A DNA stretch of 64,000 nt from assembly GCA_964567745.1 (NCBI GenBank), contig CAZMNY010000005.1:62001-126000 (forward strand), in the 5' to 3' direction. Positions 36,033 through 45,564 of the stretch are shown here, piece by piece. Made by a program: the position numbers and the translations under genes. The notes beneath the pieces are model-generated. The model searched no databases, was not told where the DNA came from, and saw only the letters and a program-made list of their open reading frames with translations. This DNA comes from CAZMNY01 sp964567745. Its GTDB lineage: Bacteria > Planctomycetota > Planctomycetia > Pirellulales > Pirellulaceae. The stretch's first letter is position 1. Each line of letters opens with the position of its first letter.

Positions 36033-37520
36033 ATGAATCGATGGCCTCTGTTATTGGCAGCTGCATTGCTCGCTGTCGTAAACCCCTGGGCGACGCGACT
36101 TGTCGACGCCGAGGTGCAAAGCGCGAAGCCCAACATCATCCTGATCATGTGCGACGATCTAGGATGGGGCGACGTCGGCTTCAATGGCAACAAGACCATG
36201 AAGACGCCCCACCTCGACGCAATGGCGAAGTCGGGATTGCGATTCAACCGCTTCTATGCAGCAAGCGCGGTCTGCAGCCCAACTCGAGGCTCCGTCGTGA
36301 CCGGTCGCAACCCGTATCGTTACGGCATCCGCACCGCCAACGCGGGACATATGAAGCCGCAAGAGCTGACGGTTGCCGAGCTGCTTCGCAAATCGGGTTA
36401 CCGCACGGGCCATTTCGGGAAGTGGCACTTGGGTACGCTCACGAAAACGATGCGCGACTCAAACCGAGGCGGACCGAAGGGCACCGCCAACTATTCGCCG
36501 CCATGGGAGAACGGGTTTGATGTCTGCTTCAGCACCGAAGCGAAGGTCCCCACGTACGATCCAATGCTCAAGCCCGCCGGCAAGGTGACGAATCGCGGCT
36601 GGGATTACATTCGGGATAAGAAGGCGGCTGTGTCTTACGGGACTCATTATTGGAACGAGCAAGGGCAAGTCGTTCGAGACAACTTGTCGGGCGACGACTC
36701 CAAGCTGATCATGGATCGCGCGGCACCGTTTATTGAGTCGGCTGCGACGGACGATAAGCCCTTCTTCGCGATCATTTGGTTTCACACGCCCCATCTGCCT
36801 GTCGTTGCCGGTCCAAAGCACGCGGCGATGTATTCGCAACATGACAGCCACCACAAGAACTACTACGGCTGTATCACGGCGATGGACGAACAGATCGGAC
36901 GACTCCGCCAGATTCTGCGAATGCTCAATGTCGCCGATAACACTATGCTCACTTTCTGCTCCGACAACGGACCGGAAGGCAATTCGAGCGCGCCGGGTTC
37001 GGCTGGCCCTTTTCGTGGGCGAAAGCGAGACCTGTTCGAAGGCGGCGTTCGCGTCCCAGCGGTGATCGAGTGGCCCGATCGAATCAAGCCTGGCCAGACA
37101 GACTATCCGGCGATCACAAGCGACTACTTGCCGACAATCCTTGGCGTCGTCGGCGCCGAGCGGACGGACAACCGACCGCTCGACGGGCTCGACCTGGCAC
37201 CGGTCTTCCAGCAGCCAACGCAGACTCGGTCCAAGCCGATCGGATTTCAGTACGCCGGAAAATGGGCGTGGAACGACAACCAGTACAAGTTGGTCTACTA
37301 CCCCCAAGCTCGCAAACGTCGAAAAGGCGCCAAGAAGGATGTCGTGGCGAAGAAGGACAAGACGAAGGGCGGCTCGTTGATGCTGTTCGACCTGATCGCC
37401 GATCCGGGCGAGTCCAAGAATCTGGCCAGCGAAATGCCCGAAGTCGTCGAACGTATGCGGCGCGAATGCGATCGATGGCGAGCGTCTTGCGACCGCAGCG
37501 CTGCTGGCGGCGACTACTAA
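36033..37520 (+). CDS. Secreted sulfatase
   Basis: 495 residues from ATG 36033, with signal peptide WPLLLAAALLAVVNPWATRLVDA. It is a type I (formylglycine) sulfatase: metal site IILIMCDDLGWGDVGFNG (Asp41, Asp42), modification motif CSPTRG at Cys81, GHFGKWHLGT, WFHTPHLPVV, TFCSDNGPEGN and FEGGVRVPAVIEWP. It hydrolyses sulfate esters, most likely on polysaccharides, outside the cytoplasm. A Lys-rich loop (RKRRKGAKKDVVAKKDKTKG) interrupts the C-terminal subdomain. No anaerobic maturase or formylglycine-generating enzyme is in the window, so that must be encoded elsewhere. The methyltransferase gene starts 5 bases after its stop. Confidence 0.94.
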   Translation: MNRWPLLLAAALLAVVNPWATRLVDAEVQSAKPNIILIMCDDLGWGDVGFNGNKTMKTPHLDAMAKSGLRFNRFYAASAVCSPTRGSVVTGRNPYRYGIRTANAGHMKPQELTVAELLRKSGYRTGHFGKWHLGTLTKTMRDSNRGGPKGTANYSPPWENGFDVCFSTEAKVPTYDPMLKPAGKVTNRGWDYIRDKKAAVSYGTHYWNEQGQVVRDNLSGDDSKLIMDRAAPFIESAATDDKPFFAIIWFHTPHLPVVAGPKHAAMYSQHDSHHKNYYGCITAMDEQIGRLRQILRMLNVADNTMLTFCSDNGPEGNSSAPGSAGPFRGRKRDLFEGGVRVPAVIEWPDRIKPGQTDYPAITSDYLPTILGVVGAERTDNRPLDGLDLAPVFQQPTQTRSKPIGFQYAGKWAWNDNQYKLVYYPQARKRRKGAKKDVVAKKDKTKGGSLMLFDLIADPGESKNLASEMPEVVERMRRECDRWRASCDRSAAGGDY

Positions 37521-37525
37521 GCAAC

Positions 37526-38242
37526 ATGTCGTTCTTGCCGCAACCCGAGACCACTCCGCCGCGACGCTCAATGAATCACTCCTCATCTCCTTCGCTTTCT
37601 AGCCTCGAACAACAACTGCGCGAAAAGTGGACGATACGCGTCGAGGACATCGAGATCGGCGAGTGGAAGTTGGACTTGTGGACGGTCGCCAACCCGGACG
37701 ATTCGCTCGACGCGTTGATGTCGCATCCCAAACGGAAAGATGATCTATGGGAGCCCTACTGGGCTCAGTCCTGGGCAAGCTCCATCGACTGTGCGCGCGC
37801 CATGCTGAGCCGCGATCTGCGAGGGGTCGACGTTTTGGACTTAGGTTGCGGCTTGGGGACGACCGGAGCGGCCGCGGCCAATCAGGGTGCCGACGTATGG
37901 ATGGTCGACAATGCCGACCCAGCTCTGCCGTTTGCCGAGCGAAACACGTGGCCGTGGCGAGACCGAATCACCATTCGGCGAATCGATTGGACTCGAGATC
38001 GACTGCCGCGAAAATATCCACTGATCGTGGGCGCCGATATTCTTTACGACGATCTTCAATGGCAGCCGCTGGAGCATTTTTGGCGCGAGCATTTGTCGGA
38101 CGACGGTGAACTGCTGTTGGGCGAACCGAATCGTGCCGGTTGTGCCGATTTCTGCGATTGGCTTTGCGGCCGAGGTTGGGATTGCACGAGCACAACGAGC
38201 GAAAACGGCCGTTTGATTTCGTCGCGTCTTCGCACGAGTTGA
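37526..38242 (+). CDS. SAM-dependent methyltransferase (class I, MTF16-like)
   Basis: 238 residues from ATG 37526 (ATG 37571 is an alternative). The S-adenosylmethionine motif I is VDVLDLGCGLGTTGAAAANQ, followed by an acidic strand end (VWMVDNAD) and the catalytic-loop-like IVGADILYDDLQWQPLEHF. A preceding DDLWEPYWAQSWASSIDCAR block is typical of the lysine methyltransferase-like family (Methyltransf_16, ETFB-KMT/PrmA-like), which methylates proteins. The substrate cannot be inferred from the neighbours. It follows the sulfatase closely and ends at the repeat-rich spacer. Confidence 0.85.
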   Translation: MSFLPQPETTPPRRSMNHSSSPSLSSLEQQLREKWTIRVEDIEIGEWKLDLWTVANPDDSLDALMSHPKRKDDLWEPYWAQSWASSIDCARAMLSRDLRGVDVLDLGCGLGTTGAAAANQGADVWMVDNADPALPFAERNTWPWRDRITIRRIDWTRDRLPRKYPLIVGADILYDDLQWQPLEHFWREHLSDDGELLLGEPNRAGCADFCDWLCGRGWDCTSTTSENGRLISSRLRTS

Positions 38243-38391
38243 CTGTTGGCAGCCTTGGCTGCGGCGACGGGTTAAACGCAACGAAGACCGGCCGCTTCTA
38301 CCTCGTCGGCTTCGCGCTCTTCGCGTGCCATCTTTTTCGTCCGTCAACATCACTTAGAAGGCAATTCTCCCCCGTCTTCATCCTGTCGATC
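38243..38391. repeat. Imperfect direct repeat, copy A (about 149 bp)
   Basis: Begins CTGTTGGCAGCCTTGGCTGC, contains TGCGGCGACGGGTTAAAC, an inner TCTTCGCGTGCCATC / TTTTTCGTCCGTCAAC part, and ends near TCATCCTGTCGATC. Copy B at 38418-38553 repeats these blocks in order with small differences. A shorter relative of the TGCGGC...TTAAAC core lies at 4697-4717. It starts right after the methyltransferase stop codon. Confidence 0.85.
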
Positions 38392-38417
38392 ATCTCAATT
38401 CTCCAATCGTTCCGCCT

Positions 38418-38553
38418 CTGTTGGCAGCCTTGCCTGCGGCGACGGGTTAAACAGAACGACGACCTAGCAGCCAGTTCTATCTTCGCGCGCCGTCTTTTTC
38501 GTCCGTCAACGTCAATAAGAAGGCGATTCTTCTCCCTTCTTCATCCCGTCGAT
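38418..38553. repeat. Imperfect direct repeat, copy B (about 136 bp)
   Basis: Begins CTGTTGGCAGCCTTGCCTGC and follows copy A block by block (TGCGGCGACGGGTTAAAC, then CTTCGCGCGCCGTC, TTTTTCGTCCGTCAAC, and TTCATCCCGTCGATC). The two copies are 26 bp apart. No gene is seen in either. Confidence 0.85.
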
Positions 38554-39000
38554 CCGGCCGAAATAGCCTCTCTCTTCCAGGCATTCGTGGCTAACCACGT
38601 TGGAGGCGTGGAATCTACGTCTCGAACTTCTGTTGTCAAGCAACTTCTTCCGCCGTGACTTCGAGAGCGACTCAAATACCGGCGGGGTCAGGGCCGCGTT
38701 GGAGCGGTAAATCGGGTTGGCCGGTCCATTCATCAGAATGTATTGATGGAACCCCCAATTAGGACCTAACTCAATTCGCCCTTCAGAAGTCACGACCTAT
38801 ATGAACTTGGGGAAAAACGGCTCAGCAGGCTCGGCCAGTTGAGTTGGGGCACAATCTTCGCCGCATCTTGCGTGGTCGTGCTCACGCAGTTTCCTACTGG
38901 CGACTTTTTCCTGTGCTCGGCGCACGGGTTTCCAGAAGTCCAGAGCCAATCAGAAGGAAGCGTCAAGTTTCCGCACTTGTCAATCGAGGAGATAGCAAGC
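38554..39000. promoter_or_regulatory. Region upstream of the chemotaxis cluster
   Basis: About 450 bp without a convincing gene; it should hold the promoter of the che operon. A palindrome CGTGGCTAACCACG lies at 38586-38599. A minus-strand frame of 93 codons (38512-38793, GTG start) has no recognisable family. A plus-strand extension of cheW back to 38839 is rejected in favour of the GTG at 39001, which has GAGGAGA 8 bases upstream (38986-38992). Confidence 0.4.
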
Positions 39001-39513
39001 GTGTCAACCGCCACACTCGAAACGCGCCAAGAGAATCAGCCCACCGACGACTCGGCCGGCTCAATTCAGATGGTCAGCTTCCAGCTCGCCGATGAAGAAT
39101 ATGGCATCGAGATAACCAAAGTCCAAGAGATCATTCTCATGGGCGAAATCACTCGCGTGCCCCAGACCCCCAAGTTCATCAAAGGACTCATTAATCTGCG
39201 AAGCACCGTGATTCCCATTGTTGACCTTCGGCAACGATTCGGGTTGGAGGAACGGGAATTGGGGGACGAAAGCCGAATTATGGTGATCAACGTCGCGGGC
39301 AAAACGATTGGGATCATCGTGGACGCGGTTAGTGAAGTGCTTCGCATCGCTCACGATCGCATCGCTCCACCCCCGCCGACAGTTGCTGGGCTCCAACGCG
39401 AGTACCTGACTGGATTGGCAAAGCTGGACGACAAGCTCTTAATCCTTTTGGACATCGACAAGATTCTTGTCGAGTCGGCGCAGAAAACTTCGGAAGAGGC
39501 AGTCGCGGTATAG
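39001..39513 (+). CDS. cheW: Chemotaxis adaptor CheW
   Basis: 170 residues from GTG 39001, chosen for the strong ribosome site GAGGAGA; an ATG at 38839 would add 54 residues unlike any CheW. The CheW fold is evident: QMVSFQLADEEYGIEITKVQEI, then TRVPQTPKFIKGLINLRSTV, VPIVDL-type IPIVDLRQRFG, MVINVAGKTIGIIVDAVSEV, and LTGLAKLDDKLLILLDIDKIL. CheW bridges the receptor and the CheA kinase. It is the first gene of the cluster, 98 bp before the receptor gene. Confidence 0.95.
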   Translation: MSTATLETRQENQPTDDSAGSIQMVSFQLADEEYGIEITKVQEIILMGEITRVPQTPKFIKGLINLRSTVIPIVDLRQRFGLEERELGDESRIMVINVAGKTIGIIVDAVSEVLRIAHDRIAPPPPTVAGLQREYLTGLAKLDDKLLILLDIDKILVESAQKTSEEAVAV

Positions 39514-39611
39514 GACTGCGCGCGGTACAGGCTACCGGCGCGTTGTCATTCATTGCGAACGTTGTCCGTGATAAACCAACTATCAACCACCAACAAGCAG
39601 GGAAAACGAAC

Positions 39612-41381
39612 ATGTCAACAAGTACTGATCAAGCTACGGCGGAAGCGACAAGCTTCGATGAACTAAAGGAGAAGTTGGCCCAAACCGAGTCGCGTTTGGA
39701 CAAGACGGAGGCCGCTCGGTCCAAGAACCAGGCGTTGGCCGACAACTCGCCCATCAACATCTTGCTCGCCGACACCGACCTCAACATCACCTACGGCAAT
39801 CCGGCCAGTATCAAGACGCTCAAGACAATCGAGCATCTACTGCCGTTTAGCGCGGACGAAGTCGTCGGCTCCAGTGTTGACGCGTTCCACGAGAATCCCG
39901 AAATGCAGCGACGGATTCTCTCCAACGACAAGAACCTGCCTCACCAGGCAATTATTTCGATCGGCGACGAGAAGGCCGACTTGCTCGTCACGGCTGTTTA
40001 CGATGACGATGGGCAGTACATCGGTCCCATGGTGACATGGGAAATCGTCACAGCTCGACTCAAGAGCGAAGCGGCATCCGCGGAGAAATCGGCCATTGTC
40101 GAGAACGTGCCGATCAACATCATGTTGGCCGACGTCGATGGGACCATCGTCTACATGAACCCGTCCTCATTTGACACGCTGAAGACCATCGAGAACAAAC
40201 TTCCGGTGCGAGTCGAAGACATCGTGGGCGGAAGCTACGACGTCTTCCACGAAAACCCTGCTCATCAAAGAAAGTTACTATCCGATCCGCGAAATCTGCC
40301 GTATCAGGCTGAGATCAAACTCGACACGGACACGTTGGCCCTGAATGCCTCGGCCATTTACGACGTGGATGGGAATTATGCGGGGCCCATGGTGACATGG
40401 GAAGTTATTACCGAGCAGAAGGCAGCAGCACAACGCGAACAGGACAATCAAGAACGCGATCGTGAAATGCAGGAAACACTGCGACGCAAAGTCGACAACC
40501 TGCTTCAAGTCGTCAACGCGGCGGCTCAAGGCGACTTGACTCAAGACATTGTGGTCGAGGGTGAAGAGACGGTCGACGAGCTGGCGGGCGGCCTGAAGAC
40601 GATGTTCAACGATCTCCGCGGCGTCATTTCGCAAGTCGTCGAAGGCGCCGATCAATTCACGGAAGGTTCGCGAGTTGTCGCAGAGAGCGCTCAAACGGTC
40701 GCCAACGGCGCCCAGAGCCAAAGTGCTTCCGTCGAGGAGATGAGTGCTTCGATCGAAGAACTCGCTCGCAGCATCGAAGCGGTCAAGGACAACGCCGACG
40801 GTGCCAATCAGGCCGCCGGCGAGACGAACGAACTGGCCGAAAAGGGCGGCGAAGCCGTGCAGAAGTCGGTCGAGGCGATGGAAAGAATCAAGGCCTCGTC
40901 AGGTCAAATCGGCGAGATCATCCAAGTCATTTCGGAGATCGCCGGTCAAACCAACTTGCTCGCCTTGAATGCCGCCATCGAGGCAGCTCGTGCGGGCGAA
41001 CACGGTTTGGGATTTGCTGTGGTCGCGGACGAAGTCCGAAAGTTGGCCGAGCGATCAAGCGAAGCGGCGAAGGAAATCTCGACGCTGATCAAAGAGTCAA
41101 CTCAACGAGTCGAGGAAGGCGCCCTGCTCAGCGAAGAGACGGGCAAGTCGCTCACTCAGATTATTGATGGCGTTCGAGGAACCGCGGTCAAGATCTCCGA
41201 AATTGCCGACTCGACAGTTGAGCAATCGCAGAGTGCGAACGAAGTCTCTTCGGCAATCGTGCAGATCTCGCAGATTACGGAGCAGTCCGCTGCGGGTAGC
41301 GAAGAGATGGCTTCGAGCAGTGAAGAGTTGGGTGCGCAAGCATCCTCGCTTCGAGAACTTGTCGGCCGGTTCAAAGTTTGA
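39612..41381 (+). CDS. Soluble methyl-accepting chemotaxis protein with two PAS domains
   Basis: 589 residues from ATG 39612. There is no membrane segment. After a short coiled coil come two similar PAS domains, at about 45-155 and 165-275 (NSPINILLADTDLNITYGNP and NVPINIMLADVDGTIVYMNP, each ending GPMVTWE), which look like a duplication. A HAMP-like stretch (LLQVVNAAAQGDLTQDIVVE) leads into the signalling domain with the highly conserved hairpin tip (ISEIAGQTNLLALNAAIEAA, ARAGEHGLGFAVVADEVRKL). Flanking helices have Glu/Gln-rich sites suited to CheR methylation and CheB/CheD modification. It ends LRELVGRFKV, with no CheR-docking pentapeptide. As a cytosolic receptor it probably senses an internal redox or metabolic signal. 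Confidence 0.95.
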   Translation: MSTSTDQATAEATSFDELKEKLAQTESRLDKTEAARSKNQALADNSPINILLADTDLNITYGNPASIKTLKTIEHLLPFSADEVVGSSVDAFHENPEMQRRILSNDKNLPHQAIISIGDEKADLLVTAVYDDDGQYIGPMVTWEIVTARLKSEAASAEKSAIVENVPINIMLADVDGTIVYMNPSSFDTLKTIENKLPVRVEDIVGGSYDVFHENPAHQRKLLSDPRNLPYQAEIKLDTDTLALNASAIYDVDGNYAGPMVTWEVITEQKAAAQREQDNQERDREMQETLRRKVDNLLQVVNAAAQGDLTQDIVVEGEETVDELAGGLKTMFNDLRGVISQVVEGADQFTEGSRVVAESAQTVANGAQSQSASVEEMSASIEELARSIEAVKDNADGANQAAGETNELAEKGGEAVQKSVEAMERIKASSGQIGEIIQVISEIAGQTNLLALNAAIEAARAGEHGLGFAVVADEVRKLAERSSEAAKEISTLIKESTQRVEEGALLSEETGKSLTQIIDGVRGTAVKISEIADSTVEQSQSANEVSSAIVQISQITEQSAAGSEEMASSSEELGAQASSLRELVGRFKV

Positions 41382-41520
41382 TCCGGCAAGATGCTGACGC
41401 TTTGGCGGGCTTCGATCACGAAGTCGAAGCCCGTCGAACCCGTCATACGGCTGGTGGCTCGCGCCGTGCGCCAACGGCTGTTAAACCATTTTACACGACA
41501 ACGAATGCTTGGAACCAGAA

Positions 41521-42441
41521 ATGACAACTGCTGTCGCGCCACGAGAGGTTACGGATAGTCAGCTCGCTCAGTATGCGAAGCTCATATACGACCGGACCGG
41601 AATCCACGTTTCTCCTCACAAGAAGACACTGCTCTCAAACCGAGTGCGTCGACGCCTTCGGGCCACTGGCGTGAGTAGTTACGACGACTACTTCAAACGT
41701 TTGAGGAGCCGGCCGGCCGGCGACCCCGAATGGGACGCGTTTCTACAGGAAATCACCACTCACGAAACTTACTTGTTCCGCGATCAATCGCACTGGGACT
41801 GGTTTCGCGATGAGTTTCTGAAGCAGATTTCGGCGGCGGCAAGGGATGGCAAGCGAAAAAAGACGCTGCGAATCTGGTCAGCGGCGTGCAGCACGGGCGA
41901 CGAGGCTTACACCTTGGCGACCTGCATTGCTGAGCGATTGCCATCGCCGTCGCAGTGGGAGATCGAAATCCTGGGAACGGACCTTGGCGTCGGCGCCGTC
42001 GCCGCTGCCGAAAAGGCGGAGTTCGGCAAGCGAGCGATGCATCTCGTTCCCGACAGTCTCAAAAGGCGGTTCTTTGTGCACGACCCGAACAACGAGACCT
42101 GGTCGCCCAAGAAGCAACTTCGCGAGTGGGCTCAGTTCAGGCCGCATAACCTGCTCGAACCACTGAATGAGCGGCCATTCGATTTGGTCTTCCTTAAGAA
42201 TGTTCTCATTTACTTCGACATCGAGTCGAAGCAAAAAGCCATTGGGAATATTCGCAAAGCGCTTGCACCCGACGCCTACCTCGTTACCAGCGCTGCCGAA
42301 GGCGTCTCCAACATGCTCAACGACCTCGAGACTCTCGGCGGATGGCTGCATCGCAACTCAAAGCACCAAAACGAGTCATCGGCACGAGTGGTACCGGACA
42401 AGTGTGAATCGACGATTGTGAATCCAAGGACAAACCGATGA
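41521..42441 (+). CDS. cheR: Chemotaxis protein methyltransferase CheR
   Basis: 306 residues from ATG 41521; a TTG four codons earlier is possible. CheR transfers methyl groups from SAM to receptor glutamates. Seen are the N-terminal helical domain (YAKLIYDRTGIHVSPHKKTL), the family motif TTHETYLFRDQSHWDWF, the SAM-binding IWSAACSTGDEAYTLA, LGTDLGVGAVAAAEKAEFG, and FDLVFLKNVLIYFDIESKQK. Its stop overlaps the cheA start (ATGA), so they are translationally coupled. Confidence 0.95.
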   Translation: MTTAVAPREVTDSQLAQYAKLIYDRTGIHVSPHKKTLLSNRVRRRLRATGVSSYDDYFKRLRSRPAGDPEWDAFLQEITTHETYLFRDQSHWDWFRDEFLKQISAAARDGKRKKTLRIWSAACSTGDEAYTLATCIAERLPSPSQWEIEILGTDLGVGAVAAAEKAEFGKRAMHLVPDSLKRRFFVHDPNNETWSPKKQLREWAQFRPHNLLEPLNERPFDLVFLKNVLIYFDIESKQKAIGNIRKALAPDAYLVTSAAEGVSNMLNDLETLGGWLHRNSKHQNESSARVVPDKCESTIVNPRTNR

Positions 42442-45400
42442 TGGACAACGAATTTCACGACGAAATGCTCGCCGATTTCATCGATGAGTCGGATGGATTG
42501 TTGCAGCAGCTGAACGAGAACCTTCTCGAGCTCGATGAATGGGTCAAGTCTCTCGACGAGGGACAGACAGCGAAGTGCGACATCGACTTGATGAATGAGA
42601 TGTTCCGCGCGGCCCACAGCATCAAGGGCCTCTCCGGAATGCTCGGTCTCGATTCTATCAACACCTTGACTCACAAAGTGGAAAACGTCTTTGACGCAGC
42701 CCGTAACGATGAACTCAACATCGGTCTCGACGTCGTCGAATTGGTTCTTCAAGCCGTCGATCGATTGAACGACATGGTCGACGCGCTGAAGGAATGTGAT
42801 GCAACCGAGGTCGATTGCTCCGACGTCGTCGAGGGCATTCGGGTTCTTCTGGATCGGTCCGGAGTTGACAAGGACGCCAGTCCGCAGGGCAACATCGAAG
42901 ACATGTTCTCATCGGATACGGAATCGGCGGATGCGGAGTTGGCGGAATCGGAAGAGACGCTGACCGAAGAGCCAGCCGAAACTGTGGCGCCCAGTCCAGC
43001 CCCGGTCGAGACGATTGACCATTTTGCCGATCTCACCGACGAACAAGATATTTCCGACAAGTACCTGTCGATCTTTATCGCCGAGACGATTGAGTCGCTC
43101 GATCAAATGTCGGAAGTCCTGTTGGCGGAATCCAATGCCAACGCGACCGAGCAGCTGCTCATCACCTGCCATCGAATCAAAGGATCCGCCGCCTCGCTCG
43201 GACTGAACCGACCGGCGAAACTGTCCCACCTCATGGAGGACGTCCTGCAAGACACCCACCAGCGAGGTGAATCGCTCGGCGTTGCAGCCGTCGATGCATT
43301 CCTCGCCTGCACGGACGCCTTGCGCGAGTACGTCGACAAACTGCTCGGCGGCAGTTCGATGCAAGGTTGCTGCGGCTTTCAAGCCGCCTACTGCAAACTC
43401 CAGCAAGCGAGCCAATGCGACGGAATCGTGCAGCCGGCAGCATGCGAGTCAGCAGCAAGCGATTCCCCACTAACCGAGTCCCCGGCGCCGGGCGACGCAC
43501 CAGCTCCGAAAGAGGCAGCACAAAAACTCACCACCGAGACTCGCTCGAATGTTGTCGCCAAAGCGCCGCAGATGAGTTCAGGAATTGTCGGCGCGGTGTC
43601 CTTCGAGCCCAACCTTCCGTTGGTCGAGATGAAAGCGTGTCTGGTGGTCGAAAAAATGGCACGAGCTGGCGACCTGTTCTATTCTGATCCGACCGAATCG
43701 GAACTTGATACAGCAACTGACTTGACCGAGTTGACGTTCGGAGTTGTGACTAACGTGGGCGAGGCGGAGTTGCGTTCACATTTGCTAATCGAGGGCGTGA
43801 CCAACGTCGAGTTGTCCTCGTTCGCTTGCGAAGAGTCAGTCACGGCCGAGGCGCCCGCCGAATGTGCTGACGTCCAAGACGCCGCGAAGACCGCCGCAAC
43901 AACAACTCAGTCTGCCGACACCCAGTCGGCTGAGCAGAATGCGCCGAAGAAGAATGCGCCAAAGAAGAAGTCCGACACAAAGCCGGCCGAGGCCGTTGAT
44001 AAGAAACCAGCAGATACGAAGAAGAACAAGCAGCGTGGTGAGGAGAAAGCGGCCCGCAACGGCGACGGCGGAAAGAAGAAGCCGGCCGAAACGCTACGAG
44101 TCGATATCGAACGACTCGACCAACTCATGAACCTCGCAGGCCAATTGGTCATCAACAAGGCGAGGTTTGGCCAAATTGGCGACGGGCTCAAGAGCCACAC
44201 GTCATCCAAACAAGCGTCGCTCTCGTTGACATCCGCGATGGATTCCCTAGGCCGGCTCAACGGGGAAATGGGATCGCACTCAAAGACGGACGGACTTGAC
44301 GTGGCGAGCATTCGGCGTCATGTCGGCTCGGTGTTTAACGACTTGGAGTCGATTCAGCGTGAACTGGCCCAGCTGACCAACATCCGATCGTTGGTCAACG
44401 AACTGGGCGAAGCCGTGCATCAGCTCGATCGAGTGACCGACGGTATTCAGAAGAGCGTCATGGACACTCGCATGGTGCCGATTGGGCCGTTGTTCGGTCG
44501 GTTCCGCCGCGTCGTTCGCGATATCACTCAGCGTAACGGCAAGAACATTGAACTGGTTATCCAGGGTGAGAAGACGGAATTGGATAAGCGGATGATCGAT
44601 GAGTTGGGCGATCCGCTGATCCACATGATTCGCAATTCGTGCGACCACGGCGTGGAACTGCCGCAGGATCGCACAGCTGCCGGCAAGCCGCGAAACGGCG
44701 TGATCACGCTAGACGCGTTCCATCGGGGCAACCAAATCGTCATTCAGATTAAAGACGACGGCAAGGGCATTGACCCCGACAAGATCCTCAGCAAAGCGAT
44801 TTCTCGCGACCTCGTTACGGAACAAGACGCCGCAAAGATGACGCCCAACCAAATTTATCAGCTGATTTGGGAGCCTGGCTTCAGCACGGCCGAGAAGGTA
44901 ACCGAGGTCTCGGGGCGCGGTATGGGAATGGACATTGTTCGTTCGAAGATCGAGAGTCTGAGCGGCACAGTGGAATTGGAGAGCACGCCGGGCGTGGGTT
45001 CGACCTTCACGATCAAGCTGCCGCTGACGATGGCGATTCTGCCGAGTCTGCTAGCCGATATCGGCGGTGACATTTTCGCCGTTCCCGTTGAGTCGGTCGT
45101 CGAAATCGTCTCGATCGAACCGAGTCAATTGAACAATGTACACGGCGTAACGACGGCGCAAGTTCGAGGTCGCGTGATCTCGGTCATCGAACTCGAAGAC
45201 CTGTTCGTCTGGCGACAGCCTCGGCGAAGAGCCAACTCACGCGAACAGGATGAAAATACAACACTCGTCATCGTCGGTCTCGACGGCAACGAAGTTGGTC
45301 TAGTCGTCAATCACTTGCTGGGCGAAGAAGACATCGTCATCAAGTCGTTGGCCGAGAACTACAACAATGTCGCCGGCGTAGCCGGTGCGAGCATTCTCGG

Positions 45401-45506
45401 TGACGGTCGAGTTGCGTTGATTCTCGACGTGGCATTGATACTAGACGCTTTGCGGCACGGTGCCTGTTTCCCGAACAGTGAAGCGGAAACGGCAAGTGCT
45501 TCTTAG
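42438..45506 (+). CDS. cheA: Chemotaxis histidine kinase CheA with two Hpt domains
   Basis: 1022 residues from ATG 42438 (ATG 42441 also possible), overlapping the cheR stop. Two phosphotransfer domains precede the kinase: Hpt1 with His60 in MFRAAHSIKGLSGMLGL and Hpt2 with His245 in LITCHRIKGSAASLGL. A Cys-rich linker (five Cys at 311-336) and a P2-like CheY-binding domain (about 385-465, LPLVEMKACLVVEKMARAGD) follow, then a Lys/Ala-rich linker. The kinase core runs from about 552: dimerisation (LRVDIERLDQLMNLAGQLVI), N box HMIRNSCDHGVE, G boxes DDGKGIDPDKI and GRGMGMDIV, and the C-terminal CheW-like domain. There is no receiver domain. It phosphorylates the CheY, CheV and CheB proteins of the cluster. 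Confidence 0.95.
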   Translation: MMDNEFHDEMLADFIDESDGLLQQLNENLLELDEWVKSLDEGQTAKCDIDLMNEMFRAAHSIKGLSGMLGLDSINTLTHKVENVFDAARNDELNIGLDVVELVLQAVDRLNDMVDALKECDATEVDCSDVVEGIRVLLDRSGVDKDASPQGNIEDMFSSDTESADAELAESEETLTEEPAETVAPSPAPVETIDHFADLTDEQDISDKYLSIFIAETIESLDQMSEVLLAESNANATEQLLITCHRIKGSAASLGLNRPAKLSHLMEDVLQDTHQRGESLGVAAVDAFLACTDALREYVDKLLGGSSMQGCCGFQAAYCKLQQASQCDGIVQPAACESAASDSPLTESPAPGDAPAPKEAAQKLTTETRSNVVAKAPQMSSGIVGAVSFEPNLPLVEMKACLVVEKMARAGDLFYSDPTESELDTATDLTELTFGVVTNVGEAELRSHLLIEGVTNVELSSFACEESVTAEAPAECADVQDAAKTAATTTQSADTQSAEQNAPKKNAPKKKSDTKPAEAVDKKPADTKKNKQRGEEKAARNGDGGKKKPAETLRVDIERLDQLMNLAGQLVINKARFGQIGDGLKSHTSSKQASLSLTSAMDSLGRLNGEMGSHSKTDGLDVASIRRHVGSVFNDLESIQRELAQLTNIRSLVNELGEAVHQLDRVTDGIQKSVMDTRMVPIGPLFGRFRRVVRDITQRNGKNIELVIQGEKTELDKRMIDELGDPLIHMIRNSCDHGVELPQDRTAAGKPRNGVITLDAFHRGNQIVIQIKDDGKGIDPDKILSKAISRDLVTEQDAAKMTPNQIYQLIWEPGFSTAEKVTEVSGRGMGMDIVRSKIESLSGTVELESTPGVGSTFTIKLPLTMAILPSLLADIGGDIFAVPVESVVEIVSIEPSQLNNVHGVTTAQVRGRVISVIELEDLFVWRQPRRRANSREQDENTTLVIVGLDGNEVGLVVNHLLGEEDIVIKSLAENYNNVAGVAGASILGDGRVALILDVALILDALRHGACFPNSEAETASAS

Positions 45507-45564
45507 CAATGGGGCATGCTCCTCGAGCCGTTGCGTTCGATGGAACAATCTAAGACAAGAAAGA

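Noticed and set aside
38512..38793. Minus-strand frame of 93 codons with GTG start in the che upstream region
   Set aside because: No family resemblance, it runs into the direct repeat copy B, and the region must hold the che promoter.
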